A stretch of DNA of 7,427 nucleotides from Flavobacteriales bacterium (GTDB taxonomy: Bacteria > Bacteroidota > Bacteroidia > Flavobacteriales_D > Sanyastnellaceae). Location of the stretch: NCBI GenBank assembly GCA_947457285.1, contig CANGVZ010000095.1, positions 1 to 7,427 of the forward strand. The letters run 5' to 3'. The position numbers and the translations under genes are program-made. Below the pieces are notes generated by a model. The model did not search any database and was not told the origin of the DNA. It saw only the letters and a list, made by a program, of their open reading frames with translations. Positions 1 to 4,016 of the stretch are shown one piece after another; position 1 is the stretch's first letter, and each line of letters opens with the position of its first letter.

Positions 1-255
1 CTTATTAATGTCCTTCATGGAATAAAATTATTAAAAATTTCCAATAGTTTCAATTTGAACTTTTGCTTCTTTCTATTGGTCCGCTTGGTGTGCATCCACA
101 CTCAACCCAAATCGCGAACTTGAATAAATTCCTTCGCAAAAACAATATGCCTGAGTTATCTCTAATTCCCGTTTCATTGGACTCGAAGATATGAATTTTA
201 CTTTTCTCTAATTCATAAAAAATTCAACTCCATTTTCAAAAGTCGATTATAGAAA
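1..255. other. AT-rich stretch without a supportable gene
   Basis: I see no convincing gene, RNA or repeat here. On the minus strand there is one ATG-initiated frame of only 34 codons (177 down to 73). A second frame without any ATG runs over much of the same stretch. Neither has a recognisable motif, so both are left uncalled. The stretch lies downstream of the minus-strand gene that ends at 256, so it is 3' flank of that gene. No clear hairpin plus T-run terminator was found. Confidence 0.5.
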
Positions 256-663
256 CTAAATTCTAATAACCTCTTTCCCATAAGTATGCTGTAAAAAGTC
301 GATTAGCTTCTTCTGATCAATCGAAATTCCGCACGGAAGAGTATACTTCTTTTGCGATTTCATGACGACTTGAGGCCCGTAGTCCAATTTGGTTCCAGGC
401 AACACCTTCACCTCAATAAAATAGTCTATATCAGATTTTGGTAGTACTATATCAGAATAAAAAAATCTCCTTATTATAATTTTATCTGCGTAATATTCGT
501 ACCTGTATCGCCAAATTATAAATATAAAAATGAGACATAAAGAGCATAAGATCACTCCCACCCACGCCAGATTGATTGCAGCGTAGAATAGACCTAGAAT
601 TGCAAATGACGGAAAAATCATATGCACCCAAAACCAAGGAACAATCGTCTTTAATGGTTTCAT
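256..663 (-). CDS. Small two-helix membrane protein with a PH-like soluble tail, function unknown
   Basis: This 135-residue protein is not one I recognise by name. Two adjacent hydrophobic stretches (about residues 9-29 and 31-51, the second ending IFIFIIWRYRYEYY) form a membrane hairpin. The rest (about 52-133) is soluble, with alternating beta-like segments and a final helix around KKLIDFLQHTYGK. Two N-terminal helices followed by a small beta domain and a terminal helix is the plan of bacterial PH-like membrane proteins; that assignment is inference. The start is ATG at 661-663, preceded by a modest AGGGAA; the stop is TAG. A weak Bacteroidota-like -7 box (TATCTTTA, minus strand, 777-784) lies about 115 bases upstream, but I see no matching -33 element. 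No neighbour on the same strand is close enough to suggest an operon. It could be an orphan or an immunity-type membrane protein, but nothing visible decides this. Confidence 0.72.
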   Translation of the reverse strand: MKPLKTIVPWFWVHMIFPSFAILGLFYAAINLAWVGVILCSLCLIFIFIIWRYRYEYYADKIIIRRFFYSDIVLPKSDIDYFIEVKVLPGTKLDYGPQVVMKSQKKYTLPCGISIDQKKLIDFLQHTYGKEVIRI

Positions 664-885
664 TTCCCTGAGAAGTTTGTAGCGTTATTCAACTCACCTT
701 TAGGACGTGCGTCCTTGGCTGTGCATTTCAATGTTTCAATTACCAATATTACATTTAATATCACAACTCACGTTCGTAAAGATAAAAGTAAATATGATTT
801 AAAAGCCTATGATTATTAATGGCAACCTTTAGATTCCTGAATGACAGCGAAAGCAATGATATCTGCAATTTCAAAATAAGCTACT
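664..885. other. AT-rich intergenic spacer upstream of the small membrane protein gene
   Basis: This is the 5' flank of the minus-strand gene starting at 663 and the 3' flank of the gene remnant ending at 886. It holds one short GC-rich palindrome (702-715) and a weak -7-like box (777-784, minus strand). No coding frame on either strand looks real. Confidence 0.5.
702..715. repeat. Short perfect inverted repeat in leader region
   Basis: AGGACG and CGTCCT face each other across a 2-base spacer, giving a GC-rich palindrome in an otherwise AT-rich spacer. It lies about 40 bases upstream of the ATG of the small membrane protein gene. It could be an operator half-site pair or a small leader hairpin. 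There is no T-run, so a terminator reading is weak. Confidence 0.35.
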
Positions 886-1062
886 TCAAGCATCCTCCCC
901 TAAATACTTCGAAAGGTACTTTTCTTGAAAATACCAGTTCTTGGGCGTCTCTCCCGTTATCTGCTTTACCATTTCCAAAAAATCTCTCACCGTCCAGCCA
1001 CAAGAGTCGGTAGCTCTTAGAATAAGACTCTTCCCTTCTTTAATAACCAAATAAAATGTCGC
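886..1062 (-). pseudogene. Probable 3' remnant of a broken gene (58 codons, no start)
   Basis: The minus strand has a 58-codon open frame ending in TGA at 886-888. Its composition is protein-like, unlike the Ser/Pro-rich frame on the opposite strand. It begins hydrophobic (FYLVIKEGKSLILRATD), has a central SCGWTVRDFLEMVKQITG, and ends in a helical, aromatic-rich tail with NWYFQEKYL and SKYLGEDA. No ATG lies near its beginning: the first in-frame Met is mid-frame, and the only early alternative start is a TTG with no Shine-Dalgarno. Reading upstream, the frame meets a TGA (1063-1065) exactly where the octamer repeat block begins. The simplest reading is the C-terminal end of a gene whose 5' part was replaced or deleted at the repeat boundary. 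It points the same way as the YdeI gene upstream, so it may once have been the next gene of that operon. I do not recognise the family. A complete tiny protein starting at TTG is a less likely alternative. Confidence 0.45.
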
Positions 1063-1161
1063 TCAGTCGCTTAGTCCCTCCGTCGCTAGTCCCCAAAGGA
1101 GCACACCCTAGCCCCTAACCCCGTCCCTCCGTCGCTCCGTCGCTCAGTCGCTTAGTCGCTA
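1058..1161. repeat. Degenerate octamer repeat block (two short arrays around a GC-rich core)
   Basis: On the plus strand, array one (1058-1088) reads GTCGCTCA, GTCGCTTA, GTCCCTCC, GTCGCTA. Array two (1123-1161) reads GTCCCTCC, GTCGCTCC, GTCGCTCA, GTCGCTTA, GTCGCTA. They flank a C-rich core (1089-1122) containing CCCTAGCCCCTAACCCC. The order TCA, TTA, then CCC-type unit in array one recurs within array two, so the arrays are related copies rather than random low complexity. Read on the minus strand the units become TAGCGAC, TAAGCGAC and TGAGCGAC, so stop triplets recur at an 8-base period. The block directly abuts two coding frames: the TAG of the YdeI gene (1159-1161) is part of the last unit, and the remnant frame ends at its other side. 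I infer an intergenic mobile or amplifying short repeat. There are no long identical repeats with unique spacers, so it is not a CRISPR array. Confidence 0.75.
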
Positions 1162-1791
1162 TTCCATAAATCCCTTCCCCCGAAAGATCTTCTCTTCGCA
1201 CTTCTCCAGACGCGAGAGGCGGGTGGTGGCGTTTTTGGCAGAACCGATGTGCATGATATATCCGCGCTGACGCCCCGGCGTCAAGGCATAAAACGCGCGC
1301 TCCAATTCCTTATCCTCCGCAAACCGCTCCTTCATCACATCGGGCAACTCCATCACTTTACTCGCCTTCTCAATCTGCTGCCCACTCTCTTCTATCTCAA
1401 TGGCTTTTTGTAAAAAATACAATATGTCCTTGCGGTACTTAGCTACTTCCGAAACATCTCGCAATCGCACCACACGGCCTTCCTGGCTGTATTCACCAGC
1501 CTTTACCAATATGCCGCGGTCATCGGGTATCAAAGCCCCTTTGAAAAAACTTACTACACAATTGTCCTTAAACGCGCCGATCATGGCAACGTTCTTCCCA
1601 TTATGGGTATAACAAGGCGCACTCCATTTCAACTCTTCTTTCATTCCACTTTCCAACATCAACTGTCGAAGCTCGTGCAAGAGTTCAGACCAAATGCGCG
1701 CGCTGCAACGCTCTGTTGCGTATCGTTCACAACGGCCGCAGCCGTCTAAAAAATAATGATCTACACTTGGTATTCTCGGTGCGAGTGCCAT
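1159..1791 (-). CDS. YdeI/OmpD-associated family protein with DUF1801 domain
   Basis: This 210-residue protein has the two-part plan of the YdeI/OmpD-associated group. An N-terminal segment with DGCGRCERYATERCSARIW (16-34) leads into a DUF1801-type domain (about 35-125), marked by KWSAPCYTHNGKNVAMIG and VVSFFKGALI. A C-terminal bacteriocin-protection-like motif (about 155-206) carries FYALTPGRQRGYIMHIGSAKN and ends FRGKGF. The biochemical role of the family is poorly defined; members have been linked to antimicrobial-peptide tolerance or called iron-chaperone-like, and none of this is shown here. It looks cytosolic, with no signal peptide or membrane segment. Six cysteines (18, 21, 29, 60, 78, 198) include a CxxC at 18-21. 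The ATG lies one base after the stop of the HxlR gene, so the two form an operon and are probably translationally coupled; no separate Shine-Dalgarno is evident. The stop codon is contributed by the repeat block, so the original C-terminus may have been slightly different. Confidence 0.9.
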   Translation of the reverse strand: MALAPRIPSVDHYFLDGCGRCERYATERCSARIWSELLHELRQLMLESGMKEELKWSAPCYTHNGKNVAMIGAFKDNCVVSFFKGALIPDDRGILVKAGEYSQEGRVVRLRDVSEVAKYRKDILYFLQKAIEIEESGQQIEKASKVMELPDVMKERFAEDKELERAFYALTPGRQRGYIMHIGSAKNATTRLSRLEKCEEKIFRGKGFME

Positions 1792-1792
1792 A

Positions 1793-2152
1793 CTAATTAT
1801 TTTTAAATAATTTCTTTCGATGCTTCTTACCCCAATCCCGCATGGCTTCTATCACTGCATCCAACGACTTGCCATAGTCGGTCAAACTATATTCTATCAC
1901 TACAGGAAAACTGTCATGCACGGTGCGTTTAACCAATTGATTTACTTCCAAGTCGCGCAGTTCTTTCGACAACATTCGTGGTGTAATTCCTTCCACATCG
2001 CGCTCTAAGTCAGTGAAACGTTTGTTGCCAAATGACAGGGCAATCAAAATGGGCAGTTTCCACTTCCCATTGATAATATCCAATACATCCCGCACAGGAC
2101 GTATAAACTCCTTACACTCTCCCTTCGTTTTCTTGATTGCTAATTTGTTCAT
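1793..2152 (-). CDS. HxlR-family winged-helix transcriptional regulator
   Basis: This 119-residue protein matches the HxlR (DUF24) family over its whole length. It has PVRDVLDIINGKWKLPILIAL (19-39), the KRFTDLERDVEGITPRMLSKELRDLE helix-turn-helix region, the wing with VKRTVHDSFPVVIEYSLT, and the C-terminal DWGKKHRK. Family members are dimeric DNA-binding proteins that often sense quinones, aldehydes or other electrophiles through a conserved N-terminal cysteine. Here the only cysteine is Cys13, at about that position. I chose ATG 2150-2152, preceded by AAGGGAAGT at Shine-Dalgarno distance. The frame stays open to an ATG at 2317, but that start would add 55 unrelated residues and run across the divergent gene. 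It heads an operon with the YdeI-type gene (1-base gap) and faces the NmrA-type oxidoreductase. That layout parallels E. coli ytfH next to qorB, which suggests it regulates its neighbour. Confidence 0.94.
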   Translation of the reverse strand: MNKLAIKKTKGECKEFIRPVRDVLDIINGKWKLPILIALSFGNKRFTDLERDVEGITPRMLSKELRDLEVNQLVKRTVHDSFPVVIEYSLTDYGKSLDAVIEAMRDWGKKHRKKLFKNN

Positions 2153-2165
2153 GCTACTTCCCTTT

Positions 2166-2181
2166 AGTATAGTGCTATACT
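2166..2181. promoter_or_regulatory. Putative HxlR operator palindrome
   Basis: The sequence AGTATAGTGCTATACT is a perfect inverted repeat with 7-base arms and a 2-base centre, in the 73-base spacer between the HxlR gene and the divergent oxidoreductase gene. It lies 13 bases before the regulator's ATG. It also lies just upstream of the -7 box at 2201-2208, roughly where a -33 element for the plus-strand promoter would fall. A degenerate minus-strand -7-like box (TACCTTCG, 2190-2197) would place the regulator's own transcription start beside it. Binding here could therefore repress both directions. HxlR dimers bind short AT-rich palindromes of this size; that this one is the operator is inference from position and symmetry. 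Confidence 0.65.
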
Positions 2182-2200
2182 TTCGATAGCGAAGGTAAAA

Positions 2201-2208
2201 TAGTTTTG
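2201..2208 (+). promoter_or_regulatory. Bacteroidota-type -7 promoter element for the NmrA-type gene
   Basis: TAGTTTTG fits the Bacteroidota sigma-ABfr -7 consensus TAnnTTTG at every fixed position. It ends 17 bases before the ATG at 2226, giving a predicted leader of about 10 bases. A clean TTG -33 element is not visible; the nearest is TTTCG (2181-2185) at the edge of the palindrome. Weak -33 boxes are common at regulated promoters. The start codon is preceded by an A-rich tract and not a Shine-Dalgarno sequence, as is usual for this phylum. Confidence 0.5.
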
Positions 2209-2225
2209 CCAAAAAAAACATTACC

Positions 2226-3119
2226 ATGAAAGTTTTAGTATTCGGAGCTGCAGGCTCACAACAATTTCCCGTCATCGCTGCATTAGAATCCAAAGGCATC
2301 TCCGTGATTGCCAACACCCACTCTCAGGCCAACGTTGAACGCCTTCAGGCTACGGGCGCAGAAGTTGTAATCGCCGATATGGCGGATCGCGATCGCATCT
2401 TTGAAATCACAAAAGGTATCGATGCCATTTCATTCCTGGCGCCTTTCTTCCTTGCCAATCCGAGCGATGGATTTGTGTATGCTAAAAACGTAATCGATGC
2501 CGCTGTCGCCAATGGCGTGTCTTCTCTTGTATGGAATACAAGTGGTTTTATCCTCCCTTTCAAAATTGGCAATCCTTCCATGGATGTTCGTCTCGACATT
2601 CTGGAATACCTACAAAACAGTGGGCTATCGCATATCGTGATTGAACCATCTGTCTATATCGAAAATCTTCTCGGCCCATGGACAGCGCCATTCGTAAAAA
2701 ATCAAAATGCGCTCCTCTACCCCACTCCCGAAGATATGCGTTTGGGATGGATCGCTACAAAAGATGTGGCGGCATTGGTAGCTCAGGCTATTATTTCTCC
2801 CGACCTTTCTGGCCGCCGTTTCAGAGTGAGTGGTCTTGAAAATGTAACCGGTCCTGAATTGGCCTCACAGTTTTCCATAGCTTTAGCAAAAAACATCTCC
2901 TATCGTCAAATGCCTCCCAAAGAATTTGGAGGAATACTCGATCAGTTGTTCGGTCCTGGCGCTGGCATCGGCGCGGAGAAAATGTATCAAGAATTAACGG
3001 ATACCAAACGCTACCCTGAAATGTATGCCGCAGAAATGCCCGAAGTACTGAAAGCGCTACCTGTGAACATGACTTCCATTCAAGAATGGGTTAAGGAAAA
3101 TCAAGTAGCCTTTTTGTAA
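2226..3119 (+). CDS. NmrA-family NAD(P)-binding oxidoreductase
   Basis: This 297-residue protein is an atypical short-chain dehydrogenase of the NmrA/QorB type. It opens with the Rossmann strand and loop MKVLVFGAAGSQQFP (Gly7 and Gly10). Further core features are ADMADRDRI after beta-3, GIDAISFLAPF after beta-4, and VSSLVWNTSGFI. The C-terminal substrate-side region contains GLENVTGPELASQFS and ends TSIQEWVKENQVAFL, matching the last helix of NmrA-like proteins. QorB-type members reduce quinones with NADPH, while NmrA itself only senses the nucleotide; the substrate here is unknown. The loop has Gln where the third glycycine is usual, and the segment after beta-2 (ANTHSQANVE) lacks the arginine that normally binds the NADPH phosphate, so cofactor preference is uncertain. 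The protein is cytosolic. It is divergent from the HxlR gene and shares its operator region, so expression probably responds to electrophiles. It ends in tandem TAA stops, 69 bases before the DsbA-like gene. Confidence 0.92.
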   Translation: MKVLVFGAAGSQQFPVIAALESKGISVIANTHSQANVERLQATGAEVVIADMADRDRIFEITKGIDAISFLAPFFLANPSDGFVYAKNVIDAAVANGVSSLVWNTSGFILPFKIGNPSMDVRLDILEYLQNSGLSHIVIEPSVYIENLLGPWTAPFVKNQNALLYPTPEDMRLGWIATKDVAALVAQAIISPDLSGRRFRVSGLENVTGPELASQFSIALAKNISYRQMPPKEFGGILDQLFGPGAGIGAEKMYQELTDTKRYPEMYAAEMPEVLKALPVNMTSIQEWVKENQVAFL

Positions 3120-3163
3120 TAAATACAATAACTACATTCAGTTTTTATAATCAACGTCCTCCT

Positions 3164-3182
3164 TATATTCGTAATAGATTTG
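3164..3182 (+). promoter_or_regulatory. Two candidate -7 boxes before the DsbA-like gene
   Basis: TATATTCG (3164-3171) misses the Bacteroidota -7 consensus TAnnTTTG at one position, and TAGATTTG (3175-3182) matches it fully. If the second is used, transcription would begin at or next to the ATG at 3189, giving an almost leaderless message and ruling out the upstream TTG (3180-3182) as a start. The first would give a leader of about 10 bases. No good TTG -33 box precedes either, so read-through from the NmrA-type gene is also possible. Confidence 0.35.
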
Positions 3183-3188
3183 AAATCG

Positions 3189-3941
3189 ATGAAAAAGAGA
3201 ATATTCTTCATTGTAGCAGCTATCATTGCGACGTGCTCCATCGCTGCAACTGTCCTACCAAGGGGTTCTAAATCTTTGGCTCAAAAGGAGGAAAACCCAA
3301 AAATACAAATGGATAAACCACGATTAATATACGTCTATGACGCCCTTTGTGGCTGGTGTTTCGGGTTCAGCCCCACGATGAAACAACTTAAAAGTCACTA
3401 TGGTGAAAAACTCGACTATACCATCATTAGTGGAGGCTTGCGCCTTCCGCCCAATACAGGTCCTATAGGAGTAGTAGCACCTTACATCAAGACAGCCTAT
3501 AAGGATGTAGAAAATGCTTGCGGAGTTAAATTCGGTGATCGTTTTGTGAACGGTACTTTAGCTGAGGGCACTATGGTGATGAATTCACTTCCTCCTGCTA
3601 TTGCCCTTGGTATCATGAAAGAGCGCTACCCCGACAAGGCGTTTGAATTTGGTAGCCTCTTACACGACATGATCTATGTGGATGACAATGGCACAGAAGA
3701 TTATTCTATCTATGGAAAATATGCAGCTAAGCTGGGATATGATGAGAAAGAATTTAACACGAAGATGAATGACCCTCATTATCTCAAACTTGCGCAGAAA
3801 GATTTCGATACAGCACAACAATTAGGAGCGACAAGCTTCCCTACTGTATTGATCGAAAAGCAAGGAATGGTAACGGTGCTCTTCCGTGGCTACCTGCCCT
3901 TCGCGCGGGCGAAAGCGATCATTGATGAACAAGTGAAGTAA
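3189..3941 (+). CDS. Exported DsbA-family thiol-disulfide oxidoreductase
   Basis: This 250-residue protein starts with a signal sequence (MKKRIFFIVAAIIATCSIAA, cleavage probably near SLA-Q, about residue 31), so it acts in the periplasm. The DsbA-type thioredoxin fold follows: strand LIYVYDAL, the active site C54-G-W-C57 followed by FGFSP, a helical insertion (about 75-195), and the cis-proline loop ATSFPTVLIE with Pro218. It resembles the COG3531/FrnE-like branch (DxxCxWCxGF), whose members are usually cytosolic, so the leader is a notable difference. The role is thiol-disulfide exchange on exported proteins; partners are unknown. I chose the ATG at 3189 because the in-frame TTG nine bases earlier lies inside a candidate -7 box and the Lys-Lys start suits a signal peptide. 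The cysteine in the leader lacks a proper lipobox (Thr precedes it), so it is unlikely to be a lipoprotein. It follows the NmrA-type gene on the same strand, 69 bases downstream, and could be co-regulated with it in a redox-stress unit. Confidence 0.92.
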   Translation: MKKRIFFIVAAIIATCSIAATVLPRGSKSLAQKEENPKIQMDKPRLIYVYDALCGWCFGFSPTMKQLKSHYGEKLDYTIISGGLRLPPNTGPIGVVAPYIKTAYKDVENACGVKFGDRFVNGTLAEGTMVMNSLPPAIALGIMKERYPDKAFEFGSLLHDMIYVDDNGTEDYSIYGKYAAKLGYDEKEFNTKMNDPHYLKLAQKDFDTAQQLGATSFPTVLIEKQGMVTVLFRGYLPFARAKAIIDEQVK

Positions 3942-3956
3942 TCGATTCGAAGCGAA

Positions 3957-3972
3957 ATTCTGAATTCAGAAT
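3957..3972. repeat. Perfect 16-base palindrome in the convergent spacer
   Basis: ATTCTGAATTCAGAAT is fully self-complementary. It lies 15 bases after the stop of the DsbA-like gene and between two convergent genes. It could fold as part of a bidirectional 3' end structure, although a palindrome with no loop bases forms a poorer hairpin, and no T-run follows on either strand. Confidence 0.4.
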
Positions 3973-3988
3973 CCCTCGTTCCAGCCGC

Positions 3989-4001
3989 GCCCCTTCGGGG
4001 T
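3989..4001. terminator. Small GC hairpin between convergent genes, possible 3' end structure
   Basis: CCCC and GGGG close over a TTC loop (3990-4000), with a possible G-T pair extending the stem by one. It sits between the stop of the DsbA-like gene and the stop of the receptor gene, which is 16 bases further on, so it could serve transcripts from both sides. There is no strong T-run, so an intrinsic terminator is only tentative. Confidence 0.35.
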
Positions 4002-4016
4002 TCTCGTTGCCGTTCC

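Noticed and set aside
73..177. 34-codon minus-strand ATG frame and an overlapping frame without ATG in the left flank
   Set aside because: Both are too short, have no motif or ribosome-binding context, and could arise by chance in this AT-rich stretch.
819..1013. Plus-strand ATG frame of 64 codons
   Set aside because: Its product is Ser/Pro/Lys-rich low-order sequence with no motif, and it lies opposite the more protein-like minus-strand remnant at 886-1062.
1058..1161. CRISPR array
   Set aside because: The units are only 8 bases, degenerate and directly tandem, with no unique spacers of regular length and no cas gene nearby.
2153..2317. N-terminal extension of the HxlR frame to an ATG at 2317
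   Set aside because: The extra 55 residues have no HxlR similarity and would overlap the divergent NmrA-type gene, the promoter and the palindrome. The ATG at 2152 has a Shine-Dalgarno-like AAGGGAAG.
3180..3188. TTG start three codons upstream for the DsbA-like gene
   Set aside because: The TTG is part of a perfect -7-like box, and the ATG at 3189 gives a standard Lys-Lys signal peptide. The difference is three residues, so it cannot be fully excluded.
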